A stretch of 64,000 bases of DNA from Ectobius pallidus. Taxonomy: Eukaryota; Arthropoda; Insecta; Blattodea; Ectobiidae. The DNA is taken from positions 138,151,686 through 138,215,685 of the forward strand of contig CAXKWD010000005.1 of the NCBI GenBank assembly GCA_964059195.1. The letters run 5' to 3'. The translations under genes and the position numbers were made by a program. This document shows, in pieces, positions 22,987-33,662 of this stretch. Position 1 is the stretch's first letter. Every line of letters begins with the position of its first letter. The notes below the pieces were generated by a model. It searched no databases, was not told the DNA's origin, and saw nothing but the letters and a program-made list of their open reading frames with translations.

Positions 22987-25900
22987 TTATATAATAAATA
23001 ATTTCACTCAATTAATTAATTAATAATCAATAATTAATCATTATAATTTTGTTATATTTATTATTGATAGGAGTAAACGTTAGGAAAGCATCTTCCGTTC
23101 TATATGCAATATAGGGCCCAGCATTGGGCTGTGCTCTGGTAATATGCATTACACATGTATTGTTTAATGAAGGAAATGGTTAGTGGCCTCCGGCTAACCG
23201 GCTGCTGCATAATAAATTGTACTCTAGGGGATACGAACGCCGATCCACTTTTAAGGCGGAAGCTACCAAACACCAACTGAGATCCTAGCATATTCCCATG
23301 AAACAATCATCAGGTCTTCCAGAATTACCCTTACTTATTGTTTCTTATAAGCATATATCGTGCAAGAAATCAATAACATTTATGTCAAATAGAACTTTGG
23401 CGCCTTGTAAGTATGCTAGAGTTCAAATCCAGTTATTAAAAATATTATAATTTAAGACTCAAACATGAATCGGAATCGAGTTGAAAGTATCTGCAACGCA
23501 CTTTTTGTATGTGGCTCCTTCCTCTTCTATGCCCACTACTATGTAGTAGGCAAATGGGTACCTAGCCAAAGCCCATTTGCCCCATAATTTGAGTTTAATT
23601 TTGAGGTAAGTGCCATAGCTTGTCCGGTTGGGATGGTTAACAACGGTCCTCCAGGATGCGCTCCTGGGTGTGATGTGCGGGTTCTCCAGTCTATTGTTCT
23701 TGCCGAGAATACAGCCTATTGTTATTTTGTATCTCCCATTCTTGCTCCAAAATTTAATCTTACGCGGTCAAATGGTTCTTTTATCTAACAATTTTGAAAT
23801 TGGGGGGTGTTATGAGGGTGTGGCCTGACTTTTGTAAGGGGACTATTCCAACATTCCTTGGAAGGCCTTGGAAAACCGCAAGAAACCTTGGCAGAATAGC
23901 TTGACTTTAGTTATTAAGCAGCAGGACCCAATTTTATTTAGTGTAATGCATGTTTTTTACTTCTGGAGATCCATTTCTTGTAATCACACAAAATGCTCAG
24001 GGAACCAAATTTAAAAATTTTCCCTGCTATTTGGCTCGTGTTCAGAGTATAGCCACTGGACTTCTGCCGAGCATAGCGCGCGGTCTTCACAGGGAATCGG
24101 GCAGTCAATCGCTGCAACCTCGGCCTTTTCTTCTTCTGTAATCCTACAAAAAATGGTCAGTCACATAACGTTGCTTATTTTTTCATTTCATAGTGAAATA
24201 ATACTGTAATAATTGTATATAGCTGATCATATCAGGAACTGAAGTCAGAATAGCGATGCAACTTTCTTTTTCTCAACTGTTCTTGACCTAGGCTAAAAAT
24301 GTTCTGAATTCCTTCAGGTAGAACCTTTGTTGTATTTAAAGCACCTAATTTTCGAGCCAACGTTAGTTGCGCTGAGTTACGACAAACCTGTAATTCAAAA
24401 ATACATCTCTCTTCATACATGGCGCTATATTCAGGGCAGTTGTGGTCATTAGATATTAGAGTGAACTGCCGGGATAACATCTGAACACGTATTGAGCAAA
24501 TCGTGCTATAGCTTGTAGAACACTGCTTAAGCTAACTACACAGTAGCTTTCAATGTCCCTTTATGCAAGATCGTCGAATCCTAGAGAATTAGATCAAGTT
24601 GTACGTTGCTTCAAGATAACATGAGGTTTAAAAATAGGGGGAACAGACAAGCAAAGAAGATTCAGTAAATCATACCTGTGCTGTTTCTATAAACAGTGAA
24701 AAATAAAACAAGTGTTTTAAACTAGAACCTCGATACTCCGGACTTATTGGGACCGGATGTGATAAGAACTAACCAAAATCCATATTTTAGAAAATTAAAA
24801 AATTGCCATTGTACAATATATATATATATTTTTTTTAAATTACCATATCAGACGGTTTAAGCTTGCCATAATCAATATTGTAAACAGATAATACAGTCTA
24901 GCTTGGATAAGGGACCATTATTCAAATATCAAATTTTATAAGTTCGAAATAGCCTAATCAAGTTCGACTGTACAGTAGGCCTTTACAAAATAATGCACAC
25001 AGTACTGTATTTGAATAATTTATTAAACATTTTGACACGAAATTTAGACGTGTTATTTCTTAATATATTTGTTAAATTTGATCCGGACTATCGAGGAATA
25101 CGAAAACTAAAATGTATTACCTATTTTTTTTGTACAGACAAAGAAATCTTGAAGATGTGGCACGTAGCATAAGTTATCACCATAGAACTTTGCATTAGAA
25201 GATTGATATTTTCTAGAAAATTCTTTCAACAATTCAAAAGTTGGTTAGCGTATTATTAATGGGTATAAGAATGAAAAAGTTGCCACAAAATAGATAGAAG
25301 GATATAGGCTACATTTTAAACCTTCGTTTGAAAATAGACTACACCTTTTATGTACCCTAGAATCCAAAAGCAAAATATTCTTTAGAAATATATTTCTGGG
25401 GTTGTGTAGTTCTTTGCGTTTATACCTATGACAGTTTATTTCTTTTAAACAAACCCTAAGCTTCGAGCCGTGAAGCTGAGCTAGTGTACGCTCTACTGTA
25501 CCATAATTTTTATGATCAATAAAAGTTCACGTTTCGTCCTTTCTTAGTAAGAAGTGCACAAATAGCACAAAATCTTAATACAAAAATACGTAATAGGGCT
25601 ATTTCAGATTATATGAACAGTGCAGACAGAAAACTTTCGAACTTTCGCTTTTGTGTGGAGTCCATCCCACCATTCTTTCAAAATTCCCTTATGAAAAAAA
25701 TATTACGTACTGCAGATACCGTTTGCCCAAAAAATCGCATTGAATCACGCATGTTATATATTAGTACACCTTGTGATTGAAGTGAAATATAACAAAGTAA
25801 TCAAGAATAATAAAAATGCAATAATAAATTTAATCGTTATCCCAAGTAGAACGAGGTTTAGATGTGGAAATCATAGAACACGCTGGCTGGCGGGGTAGTA

Positions 25901-26052
25901 AACTCCCCCACGGTTGATCATTTTTCGAAATGCATGAGCATTGTGATTTTCTAAGTCCCAGCAAACTCCTTCACGTAATGTTATAACTTATTCAAGGTTT
26001 ACTACTGAAGATATAATGACTCTTTCGCAGATGATTTCATGGCTTTGAAACC
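22987..26052. other. Non-coding, no gene recognised
   Basis: Contains the SINE head at 23205-23291. Elsewhere only short uninformative open frames occur. The block 23520-23700 is GC-richer with a CCCATTTGCC phrase in both orientations, but I cannot name it. Confidence 0.45.
23205..23291 (-). mobile_element. tRNA-derived SINE head
   Basis: On the minus strand CTAGGATCTCAGTTGGTG is followed at tRNA-like spacing by GCGTTCGTATCCCC. These resemble an A-box region and a B-box. The intervening anticodon-arm region does not pair well, so it is tRNA-derived rather than a tRNA gene. The tail is not defined. Confidence 0.45.
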
Positions 26053-26054
26053 TA

Positions 26055-26307
26055 ATTGGACGACATTCTGCAGAAAGGAACCAACCTACATGATTTTTAA
26101 GCTAAATAACAGGCATTTAAAGTTAAATAAAAAGTCACCTGGATCTTTTCAGTGTGTTTTTATTTGCTTAAAGGATGGCATATAAATCGGTGAAGAGGGT
26201 TGTTTAGTTTGCACAACGTAAATATATAGTTCAGTAGCAAAAATATAGCATCTACTCTGTTTTTTTTAATTTGAGGGTTGGTTCCTTTCTGCAGAATGTC
26301 GTCCAAT
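26055..26307. mobile_element. Tc1/mariner-like MITE with perfect terminal inverted repeats (253 bp)
   Basis: The inverted repeats, including the flanking TA, are 26053-26086 and 26276-26309 and match at all 34 positions. They begin ATTGGACGACATTCTGCAG just inside the TA. TA on both sides fits a Tc1/mariner-type target duplication. The interior is AT-rich and non-coding. Perfect ends suggest a recently active family. Confidence 0.85.
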
Positions 26308-26594
26308 TATGACGTTTTGGATGAATTCTGTGACTATATCAGTCTGTTACAATTACAACTCTCTCGAAACCATATTTCCCCCTGTTTCTTGGGGATACGA
26401 AAATATTGATAATATTGACAAATAGAAAGAAACCACAATTGCAGTAGAATCATTTAATTTTACATTCAATGCATCCTTCCATCGCAGTCATCCGAGCATT
26501 TTCAAGTTCATGAGCACCTTATTACAGTTTCCAGTGCAAACCTACAATTTCGCTTAGCCAGTTCTCGGTCTGATAAAATGGGAAGGAAAATGTT

Positions 26595-26675
26595 CACGCT
26601 GCTAGTGCTGGAGTTTACACATTGTTAGTGCTGGAGTTATGCTTTGCTAGTGCCAGAGTTAATGCTCTCTGAATT
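26595..26675 (+). repeat. Short tandem repeat of a GCTAGTGCTGGAGTT motif
   Basis: Three to four imperfect copies, about 25-28 bp apart, of GCTAGTGCTGGAGTT (the third reads GCTAGTGCCAGAGTT). Another diverged GTGCCGGAGTT occurs near 26692. No function is assigned. Confidence 0.6.
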
Positions 26676-26766
26676 CTGTGTTTATATGACCGTGCCGGAG
26701 TTACCGTCTACAGTTGGCTGGTCATATCTGTCCCATGCCTTTAAGGGAAAGTAGTAGGCCTATATG

Positions 26767-27252
26767 CAGTGCTTTAGTTGGAAAATATTTTTTGGGGGTA
26801 CTCACCTTACTTCAAAATTTTCCATATCGCCTCATACTGAATGTAATCCTTCGGTTGACATTTTCTGTATGCAGTTTCTTCTGCTGACCTATTGCCCCTT
26901 GTAGCCATGATCTGACGTATGGAGCAGGATCAAAAACGTCTAGTGGTGGTTCCACACATTTTATGAAAACAAGGTGGCTAGCCAACATGTAATCTAAGGA
27001 GAAAGTAACTGTAGAAATGCGCACGAAGGTGAAGATTAGAACGCATATCTGTGGCGAATTTAATAGTGCTTGTCATTTTTAACAAATACACTCTGGTATT
27101 GAATTAGACATTTAATAAGTATTTTAGTACAATATTGTTCCTGTACTACCAGTACGACGTACCGGAGCACATATTTTTCCCGGTATGGTAGAAGGAAAAT
27201 AATTTTATACCGGTACGCAGTACCGGTGCGTACCGGCCCAACTAAAGCACTG
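26767..27252. mobile_element. hAT-like non-autonomous element (486 bp)
   Basis: Perfect 15-bp inverted ends CAGTGCTTTAGTTGG (26767-26781 and complement at 27238-27252). They are flanked by 8-bp duplications CCTATATG and CCCATATG, 7 of 8 identical. Length of duplication and the CAGTG terminus point to hAT. Near its right end it carries repeated TACCGG/CCGGTA phrases. It has no transposase. Confidence 0.82.
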
Positions 27253-27302
27253 CCCATATGAATAATCAAGGAAGGCTTTATTGCAGTCTACGTAGTAATA
27301 AT

Positions 27303-27745
27303 ACTTACTTACTTACTCAATGTCAACAGGCAAATCCTCAGCAAGCTAAAGGAATATTATCTATTTTATGGAACCTGAAGGTTCATCGCCGCGCTTACAT
27401 GAGCCCGCCATTCAACCCTATTCTGTGCTAAATCTATCCAATCATTCCTCGCAAATCCTACTTCCCTTAAATCTATCCTAATATTGTCCTCCCACCTACG
27501 TCTAAGGTCTTCCACGTGGTCTTTTCCCTTCGGTTCTCCCAGTCAATATTTTTGAGGTATGTCTTTCTTCCCCCATGCGCGGAACAAGTCCAGCCCATTT
27601 CATCCTCCGTGATTTAATTACCCCTACTATATCAGGTGAAGAATACCAGTCATGAAGCTCGTCGTTATGCAGTTTTCTCCAGTCCCCATTTTCATCTCTC
27701 TTAGGCCCAAATATTTTCTTAAGCACCCTGTTTTCGAGTAATAAA
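27303..27745 (-). pseudogene. LINE 3' end: endonuclease/reverse-transcriptase C-terminus, frameshifted
   Basis: The minus strand reads LENRVLKKIFGPKRDENG, then MKWAGLVPRMGEERHTSK and GKRPRGRP. This is the C-terminal tail region seen in many insect non-LTR retrotransposon proteins. A one-base insertion after GKRPRGRP (near 27507) throws the last ~35 codons out of frame compared with the copy at 33424-33660. The element ends in a (TTAC)n-type tail at 27303-27316. It is a 5'-truncated, dead copy. Confidence 0.7.
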
Positions 27746-28854
27746 TTCGTAACGTAGTAATAATATCTTCACTTATTTAATTATTAACCTATACTACTGT
27801 AACTGAGCACTTTTTGTTGTGATTTGAATAAAGGGTTGAACTTGTGTGCAAAAATTGTTTTAAATGTGTGGGATAAGATCACAGCACGTCCCAAGGAGAT
27901 CGTGTTGCTCCTTATACGATTCTAGGAGAGTGCAATAAACATTTTGAATTGCCTGCACTATGGTAAGTGATTTCATGCAGTCTGCGAATTGCTACAAGCG
28001 GTTCTTCATGAATGGAGAACATAATGCCTACATCTGCCGCACGATTTGGGTCATACTCTGCTCTATGTGCATGGTCAGTAACGAAGGCAAGGCATGTAAT
28101 CAATCTCACAACCTGCACTTACAACGGCTACCATAACAATAAGATTGTACTGGCAGTGGCGTAACTAAACTGTTTTATGTTGAGATTAACGCATAGAAGG
28201 AAACAAAAAGCTATGTCGAGTCATTATGTTTAATCATCACTTCTCGAACTATTTAACTCGAACACGATTTTTTGGGGGGGTTTTTTCACAATGTTGTGAT
28301 TTCCTTCAGCCATACAATACATAATAATTATACTTTCCAATTTTGATTTCCACTGTCCTTCATCTTGTAGTCCTCTTGTTACCGTGCTCCCCATTACACC
28401 ATCTATCTAGGTATCAATCGGCATTTCTTTCATACGTTTTCCATCAGCTTTCCAGTTCATTACTACCCTGGGCAATCTTCCATCATTCATTCTTTTCACA
28501 TGACCGTACCATTTTAATCTTTTCTTTCAAACATTTCCTACATAGTAATCCATATTAATTAATTATTTTATTACAGCAGTCCTTACTTTTTCTCCTTCGA
28601 TTTTGAGCTCGGAAATATAAAGCATTCTCCTTGTTATCGTATATGGGTTTAGTTTCAAGAGATTATTTAATTTTGTCAATTTAATTTGTTAGGTAATTAT
28701 TCCGTTTTCTTCAACATTCTTTTAATTCAAGATGTACAAAATTCTCATTTAGACTGGCAAAATCGCTTTAAGACCAATCTGCGTACCTTTTCTCAGAACT
28801 ATCAATATATTATTGTATTGTTTTAAGTAATTATTTAGTATAAGTTTTTCTAAT
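27746..28854. other. Non-coding, no gene recognised
   Basis: A 68-codon minus-strand frame at 27912-28118 has fairly protein-like composition (HEEPLVAIRRLHEITYHS) but no domain I can name. It might be a fragment of an unknown gene or element. Otherwise AT-rich. Confidence 0.4.
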
Positions 28855-28978
28855 ATATTGAACTGAACCACCCCCGAACACAAGCTCTGCTTCTTCGGGT
28901 GATGTATCAACTTTTGTATGCATCTTTCGTGTAATTTGGAACAATAAATTGTAATTGTAATTGTAATTGTAATTACAA
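28855..28978 (+). mobile_element. LINE 3'-UTR fragment with (TGTAAT)n tail
   Basis: The block ATTGAACTGAACCACCCCCG through GCTTCTTCGGGTG is followed by an AATAAA signal and a TTGTAA/TTG hexamer tail at about 28945-28978. The same unit occurs on the minus strand at 40014-40150. A conserved 3' end with a short-unit tail is typical of CR1/I-like non-LTR elements. No coding part remains. Confidence 0.6.
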
Positions 28979-30340
28979 TCGAAGAACACTCTCAACATAC
29001 TACTATAGTTATCCACATTCACTAGTTAAATACATAATGATTGTAAAGGGGATGTGCAGATCAGTATTAAATCAATATATTTTTTATTCTCCAGAAACGT
29101 ATAGGTTACTCAGAATTGCCTTCAACGCAAAACCTCTCGATTCATGTAAACCACTTTTTAAAGTAATTAGTGTCCTTCTTTTACCTCCCTTAATCATCTT
29201 TGAATTGCACATCTAGGTAGATGTCCTAAAAGTACCTGAGTTTTAAGAAAAGAAATGGAAAAATTTGAGTTATAATTTGTGCGTCTGTGAAAGATGTGGT
29301 TCAAAACACGAATGAGAATTTCTCTCCTTTTACTAAGCTATTACATTTTTAGAAACTTGTTCCAAAGTAGTATGTATTTACATTTTGTTTTAACTTTTAC
29401 GATTTTCTGATTATATGAAGTCTGTACTTAATTCTGAAAATATTTTTCTCAAATTCTTTAAATGAAGTTATGGTTACGTTAAATGGAAGTAAGCAGTCCT
29501 CTTGCGAGAACGGTTCCAAGCCCACGTAAAAGCCGACATATTAATAAGAGACTGAAGCAATTGTGATTTATGCATTAAATAAATTTCAATTGTATTTTTT
29601 CCCAAGTAGTTAACCTTATTTACCATGCCGTTAATAATAATTATTACACAATTTTTATTACTACAATCATACTATGTTGTTAATGTATGTATAGCCGTTT
29701 TGGAAGCCTTGAACTTGAATGTTATGAGGCCTTGGATTTTACTTCTAATGCACTGTCAATTCAGGAGTAAAATATATGATAACAAGAAGAGGACCGTCAA
29801 GAGAAACAAGGGAAAATCTGTCACAGTTTATCATAATTTCTATCCGGATTCTCCTAGTCTTTTTTCACAGCGGCTATTATGCATTTATTATTAACATGAT
29901 TTTTTATATGCTGCTGTGGATTAATCTTACAGGATGTTACTTTCACTTCGGTAAATTCAGTATAGTTACAAGCAGTGAGAAGGAAGTTAGGAAAGCGTAA
30001 CAACTTGGAAGTCCCCAAAGTTAGCGAGTTTGAGTTGAGTCTTTCTGTTTGGTATGAGTACATAACTCTACCTTGGTCTCCAGGATCCCTCAGGCTAGTT
30101 TAGTATACAAATTAGCCTACACGATACAAAAGACTTGGCATTAACCGCATGCATAGTTCCGCAACAGTGTCGGAATGCTCGCAAAAGCTTGTCCACTAGT
30201 TTGCCAGCACTAGTTTCGTCAGCATCAGGACTAAATATTTTGACACAGTTTCGTTGTCTTCAAAGTCCAGTCTTTAATCTAACAGCTCTACCATAAAACA
30301 GTTTATAATTTTTTTTAACATGAAAATAGTCTGTACACAG

Positions 30341-30491
30341 TCTCTCTCTCTCTCTCTCTCTCTCGCTCTCTCTCTCTTCACCTTATTTTCCCCTCTCCCT
30401 TTTAGGGACGTTTAAGCGACCCAAGCCGTCCGGGCCCTGTACACATTCGCCAGGGGAAAATTATTTTCGGATTAACCCTCGTACGTGTGTA

Positions 30492-30546
<55 letters not shown>

Positions 30547-30569
30547 AGAGAGAGAAAAAAGAGAGAGAG
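30341..30569. repeat. Paired (CT)n and (GT/GA)n microsatellites
   Basis: A (CT)n tract (30341-30377) and a (GT)n-(GA)n tract (30485-30569) are separated by ~105 bp holding a solo mariner-type end. CT and GA are complementary, so this segment could form a stem in single-stranded DNA or RNA. Confidence 0.9.
30439..30483. mobile_element. Solo decayed mariner-type terminal repeat
   Basis: GTACACATTCGCCAGGGG through TTTTCGG and CCCTCGTA matches the right terminal repeat of the MITE at 13441-13706. No partner end is seen nearby. It is bracketed by CT and GA microsatellites. Confidence 0.6.
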
Positions 30570-31439
30570 TTTATATTTAGGTTTATAATTTAAATTTAAT
30601 TTTTAAAAACTATTATAATTGTAATAAGTCTTTTTTATTTCGAAATATTAACCTATTGTTGAAACCCTTCAATTTAATCATGCTAATTAAGCGAAATATT
30701 ATCACAAATAATGTAACAAGAGATCCGGTTTCTATCAATAACTTCACGGGCGACTTCTTTTTTTGAGAGAATCCGGACCTTCACTCACATTATTATTGTG
30801 AAAATTTAGCGAATTATCACATAATTAAGCATGTAATGAATAATAGTTAAAAACCATGAACTTGAATTAAACATATCTCTATTTGGGTAATTGTAAGCAA
30901 CATAGTCTATGGAGGGACAATCGATATATTATAATTATGTATTATTATATATAATTATATATCATAATTATATATTATAATATATTATACTTATAATATA
31001 TCCATAATTATATAATATAATTATAATATATCCACCGTTTTGCCATCGGGAAAGTCGCGCTTGGAGCGACTTTTCATCAACTGTTATATTTCTTAGATTA
31101 ACCTCTTTCTTATAACTAATAATATCGTCTAATTAATATTGTAGGCCTATAATACGAGATTTAAAACAGTTTTCATCACACACTTTATTTTTATATCTTG
31201 TTTTCTTCATATTCAGCTTATAAATACCCAATCGCTGTGTTCATGAATAGTTGTGTTTATCAAAGAAGCTACAGGTATGAACGTGAATACACCCAAATGA
31301 GCAATGAACAGAACGAGGAAAAAATTTAAATTCTTTTAAAGGGAAAGAAGTTATAAAAAGATATAACTTACTTGAAATAATAAAACATAAATACTATATT
31401 TAGAATAAATTGAAACTAATTACTGAACCAAGAAGTTTA

Positions 31440-31688
31440 ATGCTTACTTATACGATTTTTAGTTTTAGAGTTTTGCTGTTCACAGACAAGTGGACAGACA
31501 GACACATATCAGGCATTTTTTAAATGGAATTTTTGAACCGAGACTCTTCAAACGCGAAATATGTTTCGCACTATTAAATTCGAAGAAGAGATTTTATAAT
31601 AAATACTTGTTTGAAGACCTTCGGTTCAAAAATTCCACTTGTCTGTGAACAGCAAAATTCTAAAACTAAAAAACGTATAAGTAAGCAT
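31440..31688. repeat. Foldback (inverted-repeat) structure, 249 bp
   Basis: Outer arms 31440-31493 and 31635-31688 start ATGCTTACTTATACG on opposite strands and match over about 54 bp with two to three differences. Inner arms 31525-31554 and 31609-31638 also pair. The left arm has an extra 31 bp (31494-31524) between the two arm segments. The loop is about 55 bp. The transcript would fold into a long hairpin. It lacks obvious target duplications, so a foldback element or an inverted duplication are both possible. Confidence 0.85.
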
Positions 31689-31867
31689 GCATGAAACAGC
31701 ATAAAATAGGTCTTGTCCTAATATTATCAGAATTCAACGTTTTCAAAATAGCCCAAGTAGGCTATATAAATTTACGTTATAAAATATTTCCACCACTATC
31801 AATGAACTCAATATACATTCTAACTATTTTATATACTAACATTAGATACCTGTGTGATATGGATGGA

Positions 31868-32225
31868 CCATATGCGTAACCAGGCCGACCATATGGGGGG
31901 TTATAACATCCGCGGAGGGGGGTCCGGGGGTCCTCCCCCGGAAAATTTTAAAAATAAATGCAAAATAACGAGTTTTAAGCTTCCGGGGGCCTCCCCCGGA
32001 AAATTTTAAAAATTAAGATGCAAAATAACGAGTTTTAAGCTTCCGGGGGTCCCCCGGAAAATTTTAAAAATTAAGACGCAAAATAACGAGTTTTAAGCTT
32101 CCCACGCTTTATACTTGTATTAAGTAATTTATGGGCAGACTTAAAAAAATTATATAATTTTCCTTTTTTAAATCAATGGGGGGGTTCAAACCCCCAAACC
32201 CCCCCCCCCCTCGGTACGCCTATGG
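31868..32225. mobile_element. MITE-like element carrying three GC-hairpin minisatellite units
   Basis: Imperfect inverted ends CCATATGCGTAACCAGG and CCATAGGCGTACCGAGG (13 of 17 identical) are flanked by a possible 6-bp duplication GATGGA (31862-31867 and 32226-32231). Inside, 31923-32101 holds three tandem ~57-60-bp units. Each begins with CCGGGGG...CCCCCGG, a strong short hairpin, followed by AAAATTTTAAAAA and AAATAACGAG. A G/C run at 32178-32210 lies near the right end. The superfamily is unresolved. Confidence 0.6.
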
Positions 32226-33354
32226 GATGGACGCAATTAACAATACTACTAAAAGAATATATAATTTTTTCTTTAATACCTATAGAATTTATATTGATTT
32301 CTGTTACTAGGTCATACACTCTGCTCTGAACTTGGAGACGTAAAACTAGGGAACCGGGTGTAGTGATGCAGAAACCGATAGAGCGTAATTGGCCACAATT
32401 GAAGCAGAAGTTGGTAGTTATGCCCTGGTGGCCAGTTCGGCCCTGACTTTAAACAGACCGCACATGCCGATCTATAAGTGAGGCACTCTTGAGTAATTGA
32501 TGAGGCGTTAGAGAGTTTCTCGATTCAATTTAGAACGTGGTGTACTGTACGTATTAGAACTCGCCCGGAGCATATTTACGATATCTTCCGGCATTATTGC
32601 CGTATTTTCCTTCAGTACTCGAATTACAACTCTGCCTTGTTTATACAGGTTTTTCATTTAAATTATTGCTCTCCTGAAACTTTCAGTGCTTGTTGAAGCA
32701 GTAAAACAAACAACTGTTTGGCAGAACTGTATTATTATTGTTCTATATGTACATCCAATTGTTTGAAATGGGTTTCCTGACATCGGTTTTGCTATCATTT
32801 AATCATTTAACTTGTGAATCCTCTTTCTGTTTCATTACAGGTATATTTGCGATTACATGTTTTGTAAACCCTATCCGTTTGGATAGCTATTTGTACTTCC
32901 TCTGCCCGTACCCTAGGTACTATAGATATAGAGGAAGTAGGCCTATTGTGTTCGACCTCCAAATTCGAAGTTAAGTTTTTAACTTGGATCCAAAATACTA
33001 TTTTCAGAAATACGTCTGTGTGTCTATGTGTCTGTAAACAGCCTAGCTCCGGAATGGAAAATCGTATGAAAATAAAATATTTTATTTTGGTTAGGTATCT
33101 TACGTAATATTTACATGCAATCAATCTATGTTGGTTATATGTTGCAATTATAAATGTAAATCTGTACATTGTAAATTTAAATACTAGAATTAAATACTAG
33201 AAGTTACCTCTATTCCATTATTCGCGTGTGTATCTTGTTTTGGCTAACATTACTTGATACTAAACTAAGGTACTTGTGTAATCGAATTTGAAGGAACGCT
33301 TCTTCAAACAAATAGGGACCTTTAATGTTTCAAATATGGTATGCAAGTAAAAAA
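32226..33354. other. Non-coding, shared repeat fragment
   Basis: The stretch 32885-32995 on the minus strand and 51690-51785 on the plus strand share CTTCGAATTT, ACTTCCTC and GGTACGGGCAGA blocks. Their frames share the peptide VRAEEV, so both may be fragments of one repeat family. No gene is recognised. Confidence 0.4.
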
Positions 33355-33356
33355 AA

Positions 33357-33662
33357 AAATATTTACTTACTTACTCAATGACAATAGACAATTCCTCAGC
33401 AAACTAAAGGAATAATATATATTTTATGGAACCCGAAGGTTCATTGACGCGCTTACCTGAGCCCGCCATTGAACCCTATTCTGTGCTAACTCCATCCAAT
33501 CATCCCTTGCAAATCCTACTTCCCTTAAATCTGTTCTAATATTGTCCTCCCATCTACGTCTAGGTCTTCCACGTGGTCTTTTCCATTCGGGTCTCCCAGT
33601 CAATACTTTTGAGATATGTCTTTCCTCCCCCATGCGTGCAACATGTCCAGCCCATTTCATCC
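33357..33662 (-). pseudogene. LINE 3' end: endonuclease/reverse-transcriptase C-terminus, 5'-truncated
   Basis: The 78-codon frame starts MKWAGHVARMGEERHISKVL. It continues RPRRRWEDNIRTDLREVGFA and ends QWRAQVSASMNLRVP then a stop. This is the intact version of the tail that is frameshifted at 27303-27745. The 3' UTR ends in a (TTAC)n-type tail at 33361-33375. Upstream of the first codon the element stops abruptly in AT-rich DNA, as expected for incomplete target-primed reverse transcription. Confidence 0.72.

Larger units (their letters stand above)
28979..31439. other. Non-coding with microsatellites
   Basis: Holds the simple repeats (CT)n at 30341-30377 and (GT)n/(GA)n at 30485-30569, and a solo mariner-type end at 30439-30483. 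An almost pure AT island spans about 30925-31030. Right after it, at 31041-31066, a GTCGC/GCGAC stem (AAAGTCGC...GCGACTTT) could form a hairpin. No gene is recognised. Confidence 0.5.

Noticed and set aside
27912..28118. 68-codon minus frame with protein-like composition
   Set aside because: No recognised family, no convincing splice context; listed only inside the region entry.
28151..28170. CAGTGGCGTAACTA, resembling a transposon end
   Set aside because: No inverted partner within several kilobases.
30925..31030. Long AT palindromes as a possible cruciform element
   Set aside because: Nearly pure AT sequence is self-complementary by chance; no defined ends.
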